Origin: Bog-752 sp963799395
Lineage (GTDB): Bacteria; Actinomycetota; Thermoleophilia; UBA2241
Assembly (NCBI GenBank): GCA_963799395.1
Contig: CAWCWZ010000071.1
Location: 1-64,000, forward strand
Reading direction: 5' to 3'
DNA: 64,000 nt
A model generated the notes under the pieces. The model had not been told where the DNA came from, did not search any database, and saw only the letters and a list, made by a program, of their open reading frames with translations. Every line of letters begins with the position of its first letter. The first letter of the stretch is position 1. This document shows positions 44,139 through 53,143 of this stretch, piece after piece. Position numbers and translations under genes: made by a program.

Positions 44139-45824
44139 TCACGCCGGCGCCGGCAGGCCGTGGGCGGGCCGCACGCTAACCACGCGCCCGTGTCTCAGGG
44201 TGACCACCTCGTCGACCAGCTCGAGGCCCTCGGGCCGGTGCGTGATCAGAAGGACGGACCGCGCGTCCGCCGCTCCCAGCGCGTCGGCGACGAGTGACGC
44301 GGCCGTCTCGGGGTCGACGTGCCCCGTCGGCTCGTCTAAGACGATCACGGGCGCGCCGGCGAGGAACGTGCGCGCCAGGGCGATGCGACGGCGTTCGCCG
44401 CCGGAGACCGACCCTCCCTCTTCGCCGACGAAGGTGCCGAGGCCGTCGGGCAGGGAGCGGACCCACTCCCAGACCCGGGCCCGCTCCAGCGCCTGCTCGA
44501 TCTCGGTGTCGCCGGCCCCGGGCCGCGCCAGGCGCACGTTCTCGCGGATGGTGGTCGAGAACAGGTAGGCGTCCTGCGCGTCGAGGGTGACCGTCGAGCG
44601 CACGTCGCTCTGGCGTAGCGCGCGCAGGTCGACGCCCCCGAGAGCGAGGCGGCCGCTGCCCGGGTCGAGGAAGCGGACGAGCAGGGCGGCTAGGGTGCTC
44701 TTGCCAGCGCCCGACGGACCGACGAGGGCCACGCGGCGCCCGTGGGCCAGGCGCAGGTCGACGCCGCTCAGGTCCCAGCTCTCGCCGTCGCCGTAGGCGA
44801 ATCCGACGTCCTCGAAGGCGACCTCCGCACCGGCGGGTAGCGGGGCGGGTCGCGCCGGATCGGTCACCGCCGGCTCGCGGCCGGCGAGCGCCAGCAGGCG
44901 CCGGCCCGAGTCGAGGGTCGCCCGCAGCCGCAGCGCCGTCGCGGGCAGCGGCGCCACCGCCTCGAACGAGGCCATGGCGAGCAGCGCCAGCGTGGCCACC
45001 ATCACGCGGTCGAGCGTGCCGGTGGCGGTCGCGGCGACGCAGACGGCAAGGACGCCGGCGACCGTCAGGCCGACCACCGCGACCCCCAGTCCTTCGACCA
45101 GGCCCGACGACAGGGCTTCGCCGCGGGCGAGTCGCGTCAGCTCGCGGTCGAGCGCCGCGACGCGCTCGAGCGCCGCCCGGTCGGCGCCGAGCACGACCAG
45201 CTCGGGGGAGCCGCGCAGAAGCTCGACCAGCTCCACGGTGAGCGCGGCGCGAGCCCCGGCCTGGCGGGCGCCGGAGCGCCGCCCGGCGCGGGCGGCGACG
45301 AGGGGCACGACGACCCCACCGGTCAGCAGGCCGGCTCCCAGGACGAGGCCGGCGGCGGGCAGGTAGGCGGCGCAGACCGCGACCGAGACCGCCCCGGAAA
45401 GCAGCCCGACGAGCGGCGGCGTGAGCCCGCGCAGGAACAGGTTCTGGAGAGCGTCGACGTCGCCGACCATGCGGGCCAGCAGATCGCCCCGGCGGTAACC
45501 CTCGAGGCGGGCCGGAACGAGGGGCTCGAGTCTGGTGAAGAAGGCCACCCGCAGCCGCGCCAGCAGGCGAAAGGCGAGGTCGTGCGAGGTCAGGCGCTCG
45601 AGGTACCGGGTCAGCGGTCGGGCCAGTCCGAAGAAGCGCACGGCGACGATGACCACGCCCAGCGAGAGCACCGGCGGGCGTTCCGTCGCGCGCGAGATGA
45701 GGTAGCCGGCGAAGGCCATGAGGCCGACACCGGAAAGGACGGCGAGGGTCCCCAGGGCGACCGATGCGGCGACCCGGGCGCGGGGCGGCCGGCTGAGGCG
45801 CAGGAGCTCGAGCAGCGTCCTCAT
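44139..45824 (-). CDS. cydC: CydC, thiol exporter subunit for cytochrome bd assembly
   Basis: Half-ABC exporter of 561 aa that with CydD exports glutathione/cysteine-type thiols or haem needed for cytochrome bd maturation. Six helices come first (ISRATERPPVLSLGVVIVAV, GLARPLTRYLERLTSHDLAF, the latter typical of CydC), then the ATPase: Walker A GPSGAGKST, signature SVSGGERRRIALAR and Walker B VIVLDEPTGHVD. ATG 45824 overlaps the cydD stop (ATGA). Gene order cydA-cydB-cydD-cydC identifies it. Confidence 0.9.
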   Translation of the reverse strand: MRTLLELLRLSRPPRARVAASVALGTLAVLSGVGLMAFAGYLISRATERPPVLSLGVVIVAVRFFGLARPLTRYLERLTSHDLAFRLLARLRVAFFTRLEPLVPARLEGYRRGDLLARMVGDVDALQNLFLRGLTPPLVGLLSGAVSVAVCAAYLPAAGLVLGAGLLTGGVVVPLVAARAGRRSGARQAGARAALTVELVELLRGSPELVVLGADRAALERVAALDRELTRLARGEALSSGLVEGLGVAVVGLTVAGVLAVCVAATATGTLDRVMVATLALLAMASFEAVAPLPATALRLRATLDSGRRLLALAGREPAVTDPARPAPLPAGAEVAFEDVGFAYGDGESWDLSGVDLRLAHGRRVALVGPSGAGKSTLAALLVRFLDPGSGRLALGGVDLRALRQSDVRSTVTLDAQDAYLFSTTIRENVRLARPGAGDTEIEQALERARVWEWVRSLPDGLGTFVGEEGGSVSGGERRRIALARTFLAGAPVIVLDEPTGHVDPETAASLVADALGAADARSVLLITHRPEGLELVDEVVTLRHGRVVSVRPAHGLPAPA

Positions 45825-47491
45825 GTGGTCGCCGCGCCCTCTTCGACGACGGCCTTGCCGTCGGCCAGACGAACGACACGGTCGGCGAGGCGCGCGAGGG
45901 CCGGGCGGTGCTCGATGACGAGCACCGCCCGGCCCTCGCGCGCCTCGCCGATGGCCGCGGCGATCACCGCGGCGCTCTCGGCGTCCAGGTCGGCCGTCGG
46001 CTCGTCGAGGATCAGCAGGGGCGCGTCGCGCACCAGCGCCCGAGCGAGGGCGATGCGCCGCGTCTGACCGGCCGAGAGGCCGCGGCCACCCTCGCCGATC
46101 GTGGTGTCGTAACCCTGGGGCAGCTCGCGCACGAACTCGTCGGCGCCGGCCCGCCGCGCGGCCTGTTCGAGCTGGGGTCCGGTCACGCCGTTGGCGCCGA
46201 GGGCGATGTTGTGGGCCACGGAGCCGTGGAACAGCGTCGGCCGCTGCGGGACCCACGCCACCTGGCGCCGCCAGGCGGCGATGTCGAGCCCAGCGAGGTC
46301 GACGCCGTCGACGGTCACGGTGCCTGTGTCCGGGCGCCGCAGCCCCAGCAGCAGCGAGGCGAGGGTCGTCTTGCCGCAGCCGCTGCGACCGACCAGGGCG
46401 ACGACCTCGCCGCGGCTGATCTCGAAACCGAGCTCGTCGAGCACCCGCCCCGGGCGACCAGGGTGGGCGAGCGAGACGGCGTGCAGGCGGACGCTGTGCC
46501 AGATCGCGGGCGGCGGGACGGCGCCGGCGGGCGACGAGCGGGGCACGTCGATCAGGTCGAGGATGCGCTCGGCGGCGACGAGGCCGTCGGCGCTCGCGTG
46601 GAACTGCGAGGCGAGGGCGCGCAGGGGCACGTACAGCTCGGGCGTCAGCAGCAGCACGGTGAGCGCCGCGCGCAGGGTCACGGCGCCGTCGACCAGGCGC
46701 AGGCCCAGGGTCACCGCCACGAGGGCGGTGGCCAGCGTGGCGGCGAGATCGAGCACCGCGCCCGAGACAAAGGCGACGCGCAGCGTCTGCATGGTGGTGC
46801 GGCGGTACTCCTCGCCGACGGTGGCAATGCGCTCGGCCTGGACCTCGCCGCGGTTGAAGGCGCGCAGCGTGGTGAGCCCGCGCATGACGTCGAGAAAGTG
46901 GTTCGACAGGCGCGCCAGCGCCCGCCAGCGGGCGCGCGTCCTGCCCTCGGTGTAGCGCCCGATCAGCCACATGAACAGCGGGATCAGCGGCAGCGTCACG
47001 GCCATGATCAGCGCCGAGGTCGGGTCGACGGCCAGGGTCCAGACGAGTACGGCCAGGGGTACCAGCACCGCCAGCACGAGCTGGGGGAGATAGCGGGCGA
47101 AGTAGGTCTCGAGGGCGTCGACCCCCTGGACGGCGGCGGTCGCGACCTCGCCGGACTCGGCGCCGTCGGCCGCGGTCGGCGCGTCGCACAGCCGCCGCTC
47201 CACGAGCTCGAGGCGCAGCCGCGACATGACGCCGGCGGCGGCCCGTCGTCCCGTCGCCTCGAAGGCGCCGGCCAGCAGGCCGCGGACGGCGGCGAGAACG
47301 GCCAGCAGGCCGAGCGCCGTGGCCACCGACCCCAGGGCGCGGCCGGTGAACGCCTGTGACACGGCGAAGGCGAACAGTGTCGCCTGGGCCAGCAGGGCCA
47401 CGGTCGCAAGCAGCCCGAGGGCGACGTCGGCCGCGAGCGCCCAGCGTGCTCCGCGGGCCGTGCGGAGCAGTCGCGGGTCGAGCGTTCTCAC
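45821..47491 (-). CDS. cydD: CydD, thiol exporter subunit for cytochrome bd assembly
   Basis: Half-ABC exporter of 556 aa, partner of CydC. The membrane domain has YFARYLPQLVLAVLVPLAVL, PLFMWLIGRYTEGRTRARWR and ATLRAF-like MRGLTTLRAFNRGE, typical of CydD. The ATPase has Walker A GRSGCGKTTLAS, signature GLSAGQTRRIALAR and Walker B LLILDEPTADLD. The GTG start is 6 bases after cydB, and the end overlaps cydC by 4 bases. Confidence 0.92.
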   Translation of the reverse strand: MRTLDPRLLRTARGARWALAADVALGLLATVALLAQATLFAFAVSQAFTGRALGSVATALGLLAVLAAVRGLLAGAFEATGRRAAAGVMSRLRLELVERRLCDAPTAADGAESGEVATAAVQGVDALETYFARYLPQLVLAVLVPLAVLVWTLAVDPTSALIMAVTLPLIPLFMWLIGRYTEGRTRARWRALARLSNHFLDVMRGLTTLRAFNRGEVQAERIATVGEEYRRTTMQTLRVAFVSGAVLDLAATLATALVAVTLGLRLVDGAVTLRAALTVLLLTPELYVPLRALASQFHASADGLVAAERILDLIDVPRSSPAGAVPPPAIWHSVRLHAVSLAHPGRPGRVLDELGFEISRGEVVALVGRSGCGKTTLASLLLGLRRPDTGTVTVDGVDLAGLDIAAWRRQVAWVPQRPTLFHGSVAHNIALGANGVTGPQLEQAARRAGADEFVRELPQGYDTTIGEGGRGLSAGQTRRIALARALVRDAPLLILDEPTADLDAESAAVIAAAIGEAREGRAVLVIEHRPALARLADRVVRLADGKAVVEEGAATT

Positions 47492-47497
47492 GGCATG

Positions 47498-48559
47498 TCA
47501 GCGACCTGCGGGCGCTCCCGCGGAGTCCCCCGCGGTGGTCGCGGGCGCGCCGCCAGCCGGACCGCCGCGCCGCAGGTCGTCGACGCCGATCCGCCGACGG
47601 AACACGTAGAACGTCCAGCCCTGGTAGATGAGGACGATGGGGAAGAAGATCGCCGTGACCACCGTCATGACCTTCAGGGTGTACGAGGACGAGGAGGCGT
47701 TCGTGACCGTGAGGCTGTTGGCGGCGCTGGTGCTCGAGACCATCACGTGCGGGTAGAGGAACACGAAGATCGTCGCCGCGGTGGCCAGCATGGCAACGCC
47801 GGTCGCAATGAAGGCCCAGCCGTCGCGACGGGCGCGGATGAGCCACACCGCGGCGAGGGCGGCGAGGGCGGCGAGGATCGGGACCGGGGAACGAGCGGCA
47901 TGGCCGGCCATCAGCGGCGTCCAGATGGCGAAACCGACGACGAACAGGGCGGCCAGCGGCGAGACCCAGCCGCCGACCTGCTGGGCGCGGTCCTGCACGA
48001 CGTCCTTGGTCTTGAGCGCGAGGAACGTGGCGCCGTGGACCAGGCACAGCAGCAGCACGGTCAGGCCGACGAACAGCGAGTACGGGTTGAGCAGCGTGAA
48101 GAAGCTGCCGGTGTACTCGTGGCTCGCGTTGATCGGCACGCCGCGCAGCAGGTTGCCGAGGGCGACCCCGACGAGCAGCGGGATGAGGAAGCTGCCGAGG
48201 GTCATGGCGCCGTCCCACAGCCAGTGCCAGCCGGCGCTGTCGAGCTGCGCGCGAAACTCGAACGACACGCCGCGGATGATGAGCGCCACCAGCAGCAGCA
48301 CGAGCGCCAGGTAGAAGCCCGAGAACATGGTGGCATACCACTCGGGGAAGGCGGCGAACATGCCGGCGCCGGCGACGATCAGCCAGACCTCGTTGCCGTC
48401 CCACAGCGGCCCGATGGCGTTGATCGCAACCCGGCGCTCGTCGTCGTTTGCCCCGACGAAGTCGTGCAGCATGCCGACGCCGAAGTCGAACCCTTCGAGG
48501 GACAGAAAGCCGCACCACAGGATGGCGAGCACTACGAACCAGAGTATCTGAAGTGACAT
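47498..48559 (-). CDS. cydB: cytochrome bd ubiquinol oxidase subunit II
   Basis: CydB, 353 aa, eight to nine helices. It starts MSLQILWFVVLAILWCGFLS with GFDFGVGML, then IGPLWDGNEVWLIVAGAGMF and FPEWYATMFSGFYLAL, all hallmark segments. It forms the quinol oxidase with CydA and supports O2 reduction at low oxygen. The C-terminus has a Gly/Pro/Ala-rich cytoplasmic tail. The gap to cydA is 13 bases and contains its ribosome site. Confidence 0.95.
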   Translation of the reverse strand: MSLQILWFVVLAILWCGFLSLEGFDFGVGMLHDFVGANDDERRVAINAIGPLWDGNEVWLIVAGAGMFAAFPEWYATMFSGFYLALVLLLVALIIRGVSFEFRAQLDSAGWHWLWDGAMTLGSFLIPLLVGVALGNLLRGVPINASHEYTGSFFTLLNPYSLFVGLTVLLLCLVHGATFLALKTKDVVQDRAQQVGGWVSPLAALFVVGFAIWTPLMAGHAARSPVPILAALAALAAVWLIRARRDGWAFIATGVAMLATAATIFVFLYPHVMVSSTSAANSLTVTNASSSSYTLKVMTVVTAIFFPIVLIYQGWTFYVFRRRIGVDDLRRGGPAGGAPATTAGDSAGAPAGR

Positions 48560-48572
48560 GGCCGGCCTCCTT

Positions 48573-49991
48573 TCAGTACGTCATCGCGGGAACGGGAACG
48601 TCGTGCTCGTCGAGCTCCGGTGGCGGGCCGACGGGCCGGCGTGCGAACCTGATCATGAGCACGGCGTCGACGAGCGCCATGAGGCCGTAGAGTAAGACGA
48701 AGATCACGAGGCTGATGGCGATCGTCGCCGCGCTCACCGACGGCGACACGCCCTGCCTGGTGAGCTGCAGGCCCTGGACGATCCAGGGCTGGCGGCCGTT
48801 CTCGGTGAGGATCCAGCCCAGCGTGTTCATGAGGAAGGGCAGGATCACGGCCCACACGGCGAGACGCAGGAACCAGGTCGATTCCTCGAGCTTCTTGCGG
48901 CGTAGCAGCCAGACTCCCCATAGCGCGAGCAGGAAGACGAGACCGGCGAGGTAGGCCATGCCGCGGATCGACCAGAAGGAGATGAAGACGTTGGGGCGGT
49001 AGTCGCCCGGACCGTGCTGCGCCGCCTCCTGGGCGTTGACCTGGTTCATGCCCAGGACCTTGCCGTTCCACGAGTTGGTGGCGAGGACCGAGAGCAGGTG
49101 GGGGACCTCGATGTCGAACGAGGGCTTGGGGTTGCTCGCCGTGTAGCCGCCGATCTGGAACAGCGTGAAAGATGCCGGCTGCTCGGTGTTCCAGAGCGCC
49201 TCGCCGGCGGCGATCTTCATGGGCTGGTAGGTGTCGCCGGAGACACCGAGCTCGCTGCCCACGAACATCGCCAGGAACGTGGCCGGCACGAGCGCGAGCA
49301 GCGCGATCCTCGCGGTCTTGTGGAAGATGGGCGCGTCGGACCGGCGGCGCAGATGCCAGGCCGACACGGCCAGCATGAGGGCGCCACCGGTGACCACCGA
49401 GGCCAGCAGGACGTGGCCGTAGGCCCATAGGAACAACGGGTTCGTGAGCACCGCCCAGATGCTGGTGAGCTGGGCGCGGCCCGTCTGCGGGTCGATCGCG
49501 TAGCCCACGGGATGCTGCATCCAGGAGTTGGCGGCCATGATGAAGGCCGCCGACAGCACGGTGCCCAGGGCAACGAGCCAGATCGTCGCCAGGTGGACAC
49601 CCTTGGGCAGACGGCCCCAGCCGAAGATCCAGAGGCCGAGGAAGGTCGACTCCAGGAAGAACGCCGCCAGGCCCTCGATGGCAAGCGGCGCGCCGAACAC
49701 GTCGCCGACGAAGCGCGAGTACGACGACCACGCCATGCCGAACTGGAACTCCTGGACGAGGCCGGTGACCACGCCGACCGCGACGTTGATCAGCAGCAGC
49801 GTGCCGAAGAAGCGCGTCAGGCGCAGGTAATCCTCGTCGCCGCGGCGGTGCCAGGCCGTCTGCAGGATGGCCACGAGGAATGCGAGACCGATGGTGACCG
49901 GCACGAACAGAAAGTGGTAGATGCTCGTCGCCGCGAACTGCAGACGAGCCAGGTCGAGCTGCGAGACACCCACGACGACCGAGACCCTCAT
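48573..49991 (-). CDS. cydA: cytochrome bd ubiquinol oxidase subunit I
   Basis: CydA, 472 aa, carrying haems b558, b595 and d and the quinol site. Visible: LARLQFAATSIYHFLFVPVT (haem His), SWMQHPVGY, EVPHLLSVLATNSWNGKVLG and the near-invariant GRQPW in ILTENGRQPWIVQGLQL. The Q loop is short, as usual outside enterobacteria. ATG 49991 has GGGGAG 7 bases upstream. A separate promoter lies about 105 bases upstream. Confidence 0.95.
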   Translation of the reverse strand: MRVSVVVGVSQLDLARLQFAATSIYHFLFVPVTIGLAFLVAILQTAWHRRGDEDYLRLTRFFGTLLLINVAVGVVTGLVQEFQFGMAWSSYSRFVGDVFGAPLAIEGLAAFFLESTFLGLWIFGWGRLPKGVHLATIWLVALGTVLSAAFIMAANSWMQHPVGYAIDPQTGRAQLTSIWAVLTNPLFLWAYGHVLLASVVTGGALMLAVSAWHLRRRSDAPIFHKTARIALLALVPATFLAMFVGSELGVSGDTYQPMKIAAGEALWNTEQPASFTLFQIGGYTASNPKPSFDIEVPHLLSVLATNSWNGKVLGMNQVNAQEAAQHGPGDYRPNVFISFWSIRGMAYLAGLVFLLALWGVWLLRRKKLEESTWFLRLAVWAVILPFLMNTLGWILTENGRQPWIVQGLQLTRQGVSPSVSAATIAISLVIFVLLYGLMALVDAVLMIRFARRPVGPPPELDEHDVPVPAMTY

Positions 49992-50103
49992 GTGCGCACT
50001 CCCCTCTCGAAAGCTGCGGCGGCATGCGGGGCGCCTGCCCCCCTGCGCACCCGTCCTGAACCGGGGAACGGGGCGGAGTCGGCCAGATCCCATAATCCTC
50101 GCG

Positions 50104-50133
50104 ATGATAGTGCAAACGCCGGGCGACGGGCAA
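50104..50133 (-). promoter_or_regulatory. candidate cydA promoter
   Basis: Minus-strand -35 TTGCCC (50133-50128) and -10 TATCAT (50109-50104) are separated by 18 bases, about 113 bases before the cydA ATG. It would allow cydABDC expression apart from the NDH-2 gene. Confidence 0.45.
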
Positions 50134-50139
50134 CAGCGG

Positions 50140-51480
50140 TGAGCGCCATCGTCGAGTCCTCCGTCGTCGGCGGCGCGCCATCGCCGGTCCCGCCGCCGGT
50201 CCCGGCCCCGGTCGAGCGGGCGCGTTGGTGCCGATCGGCAGGTAGGTGATCTCGGCCGGGCTGAACAGGTTGCCGGTCCAGTCGAGCGCCACCTGCAGCT
50301 TGCGCGAGAAGCGCGGCATCTTGGCGAGGTAGACGCCGCGCCACATGAACCACGCGGCGACTCCGGAGAGCTTGACGCCCTTGAACTGGGCCACCGCTTC
50401 GCGGTGGCCCAGGCTGGCGAGGCTGCCGACCGGCTTGTAGTCGAAGGTGTGGTCGGCCGGGGCGCCACGCAGCAGCGCCAGGATGTTCGCGGCGGCCACC
50501 GGTCCTTCACGCTCGGCGTTCTGGGCGGTCGGCGCGTAGAAGGAACCGGGCGTGGCGGTGGGTACTGCCGCGCAGTCGCCCAGGGCGAAGACGTTGTCGT
50601 GACCGGCCACCTGCAGGTTGCGGCCCACCTGCACGGCGCCGTGGGCGTCCTTGGGCAGATCGACGTCGTGCAGCAGCGGGTTGACCTCGATGCCGGCCGC
50701 CCACATGACCGTGCGGGTGGGTACGACCTCGCCCGTGCTCAGCGTGGCGTTGCGGGCCGTGACCTCGGTGACGCCGACGCCGAGGCGCACGTCGACCCGG
50801 CGCTTCTGGAAGGCCGCCAGCACGTAGTCGCCGAGGCGCTCGTCGATCTGGGCCAGCAGACGGTCGCCGTGCGGCGCCAGGATGAAGCGCGGCTCGTCGG
50901 GGGCGATGGCCGGATAGTAGCGCAGGGCTTCGTGGACGAGGTCCTCGATGGCGGCGGCGCCCTCGATGCCCGAGAAGCCACCGCCGCAGAACACGAAGGT
51001 GAGCAGCTCGCGGCGCAGCGCGGGGTCGTGGCTCACCGACGCCAGCTCGAGCATCTCCAGGACGCGGTTGCGCAGGAGGTAGGCGTCGGCCACCGAGGAG
51101 AGCGGCAGGCCGAACTCGGCGGCGCCGACGCCGTGGCGGAAGCTCGTCGTCGCGCCGAGCGCGAGCACCAGGTAGTCGTAGTCCCGCGTGTCCGGCCTGC
51201 CGTCGGGCAGCCTCACCTCGACACGCTGAGCGGCGATGTCGATGCTCTCGATCTCGGCGACTTCGCTGTGAGCGTTGGGCGCCACGGCGCGCAACGGCGG
51301 CACCGCGTGCACCACGGCGATGGTGCCGCCGGCGACGTCGGCCAGGAAGGGCGTGTAGGTCAGGAAGTTGGTGCGGTTGACGAGCCGCACTTCGAGATCG
51401 CCGCCCTGTGGGGTGGTGGCAAGGTGGCGGGCGGCGGCGACGCCGCCGAAGCCGCCGCCCAGTATGAGGACGCGCTTCAT
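50140..51480 (-). CDS. type II NADH dehydrogenase (NDH-2)
   Basis: Single-subunit NADH:quinone oxidoreductase with two Rossmann domains. FAD site: RVLILGGGFGGVAAARHL; NADH site: FVFCGGGFSGIEGAAAIED; second FAD segment: NVFALGDCAAVPT; quinone-side region: PTAQNAEREGPVAAANI. The C-terminal amphipathic segment (FSRKLQVALDWTGNLFSPAE, ITYLPIG) is present. Past GTNAP (about 50220) the frame stays open through cydA, so the real stop is probably lost to an indel; the left end given is approximate. It would feed electrons into cytochrome bd. Confidence 0.85.
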
Positions 51481-51580
51481 CTCCTGCCTCGGGCTCGCGG
51501 ATGGGTTCGACAGATCGTCGCCTCCGTGCGGCTCACGGGAGACTCCTCCGGGACCGTCACGACGGCGGACTCGCCCGCCG

Positions 51581-52348
51581 TCACAGCCCGACGCTGGCCT
51601 GCATCATGCCGCCGTCGAGCACGTAGGTCGTGGCGGTCCCGTACGAGGCCTCGTCCGAAGCGAGCCAGGCGACGAGGTTGGCGATCTCCTCGGGCTGGGC
51701 GACGCGGCCGAGAGGGATGGCCTCGTGCAGCTTCTTGCGCAGAGCCGGGTCGGCGAAGGTGGCGGCGTCGATCGGCGTGTTCACCGCCCCCGGGGCCACG
51801 CCGACGACGAGGATGCCGTGCGGCGCGAGCTCGACCCCGGCCGTGCGGGTGAGCATGCGGATGCCGCCCTTGGCGCAGCAGTAGGCGGCGTTGCCCGGCA
51901 TCGGCCAGTCTTCGTGGATCGACGAGATGTTGACGATGCGGCCGCCGCCGCCCTGTTTGATCATCTGCCTGGCGGCGCACTGCACGCCGAAGAAGGCGCT
52001 CTTGAGGTCGATGGCGATGACCAGGTCGAACTCTCGCTCGGTCGTGTCGAGCACCGACGTGCGCGTCTCCATGCCGGCGTTGTTGACCAGCACGTCGAGG
52101 TGGCCCCAGGCCTTGACCGTCTCGGAGACGAGGCGCTGGACGTCGGTCACGCTCGACACGTCGCCCTGCAGCGCCTGGGCCCGGCCGCCGGCCTTCTCGA
52201 TCTCATTCACGGTGGCGCCGGCCGCCGCTTCATTCTTGTGATAGTTGACGGTGACCGCGGCGCCGGCCTTGCCGAGGGCGATGCTGATCGCGTGGCCGAT
52301 GCCGCTGTCGCCGCCGGTGACGATCGCCGCCTTGCCTGTCAGGGACAT
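51581..52348 (-). CDS. SDR family oxidoreductase, glucose 1-dehydrogenase-like
   Basis: Short-chain dehydrogenase of 255 aa. Motifs: VTGGDSGIGHAISIALGKAG, VNNAGMETRTS, NISSIHEDWPMPG (Ser) and YCCAKGGIRML (Tyr, Lys), then APGAVNTPI, and the C-terminal LVAWLASDEASYGTATTYVL with DGGM. The layout matches the glucose 1-dehydrogenase/3-oxoacyl reductase subgroup; the substrate is undecided. It lies 100 bases upstream of NDH-2 on the same strand. Confidence 0.9.
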   Translation of the reverse strand: MSLTGKAAIVTGGDSGIGHAISIALGKAGAAVTVNYHKNEAAAGATVNEIEKAGGRAQALQGDVSSVTDVQRLVSETVKAWGHLDVLVNNAGMETRTSVLDTTEREFDLVIAIDLKSAFFGVQCAARQMIKQGGGGRIVNISSIHEDWPMPGNAAYCCAKGGIRMLTRTAGVELAPHGILVVGVAPGAVNTPIDAATFADPALRKKLHEAIPLGRVAQPEEIANLVAWLASDEASYGTATTYVLDGGMMQASVGL

Positions 52349-52552
52349 CGCGCCCTCCTCGTGTGTCGCCGGGCTCTAACTGCTCGCATGGCTCCCGCGA
52401 TCGGCGGCCGAGCCAAAGGCCGCGGCAAGCGTATTACCCGCCCTTGCGAGCCGTGAAAGATGTTGGCCATGGCACCTGGGCATGCGGCGCGGCGGGGGGC
52501 GGCGGGGGCCGGCGACAGCCGGCCCCCGCCGCCCCCCGCCATCGGATACCGT

Positions 52553-52581
52553 TTGCGTGCTAATCGTTAGTACGCTAACGT
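52553..52581 (+). promoter_or_regulatory. marR-ABC operon promoter with dyad operator
   Basis: -35 TTGCGT (52553-52558) and a weak -10 TAACGT (52576-52581) are 17 bases apart. Between and over them lie overlapping dyads: CTAA-TCG-TTAG and CGTTAG-TACG-CTAACG (52565-52580, perfect). This is where the MarR protein of the operon would be expected to bind. Confidence 0.6.
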
Positions 52582-52624
52582 TTATCGCGTCCGCCCGTCG
52601 TCGACCGTTCGAAGGAGGTGCGCC

Positions 52625-53143
52625 GTGACCAAAGTCGAGACCAGGACTGATGCGGCCTTCAAGATGTCGCTCATCGAGCTCGAGGGTGTCGACGAGCTGT
52701 CGACGCGCGTCTTTCGCGCCTTCCTGAACACCTTGCGGCTGCACCGCCAGCTCATGATCGCGGCGCTGGGCGACATCGACACCCACCCCGGACAGGCGTT
52801 CTGCCTGCGCTTCCTGGCGGCCAACGACGGCGTGACCCAGCGCGACCTCGCCGACTGCCTGCATCTGGCCAGGCCCACCGTCAGCAAGATGCTCCAGGCG
52901 ATGGAGAAGGCCGGCGCCATCGAGCGCCGGCCCGACGAGCACGATCAGCGGCTCACGCGCGTGCACCTCACGGCGACCGGAAACAGCCTCGAGACCGAGC
53001 TGCGGGCCGTGTCGGCGGCCCAGATCAACGAGACCATCGGCTCGCTGCCAGAAGGCGATCGCCGCGAGCTGGGCCGGCTGCTCGAAGCCCTGAGCGCGAG
53101 CATCTCGGCGGCGATCGACGCGCGCCAGAGGCATCCGGCGTGA
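52625..53143 (+). CDS. MarR family transcriptional regulator
   Basis: Regulator of 172 aa at the head of the ABC exporter operon. The winged helix reads PGQAFCLRFLAANDGVTQRD, LADCLHLARPTVSKMLQAME and RRPDEHDQRLTRVHLTATG, with the D-x-R wing. GTG 52625 follows GAAGGAGG. The stop overlaps the next gene's GTG (GTGA). It probably represses the exporter genes and itself through the dyads at 52559-52580. Confidence 0.9.
   Translation: MTKVETRTDAAFKMSLIELEGVDELSTRVFRAFLNTLRLHRQLMIAALGDIDTHPGQAFCLRFLAANDGVTQRDLADCLHLARPTVSKMLQAMEKAGAIERRPDEHDQRLTRVHLTATGNSLETELRAVSAAQINETIGSLPEGDRRELGRLLEALSASISAAIDARQRHPA

Noticed and set aside
44139..48518. A minus-strand frame open for 1459 codons across cydC, cydD and cydB
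   Set aside because: Only the first 561 codons at the left end are cydC. The rest is an out-of-phase reading of cydD and cydB, kept open by high GC.
48532..50220. Extension of NDH-2 to 982 aa through cydA
   Set aside because: Beyond GTNAP the sequence is Arg/Pro-rich and lies out of phase over the real cydA gene.
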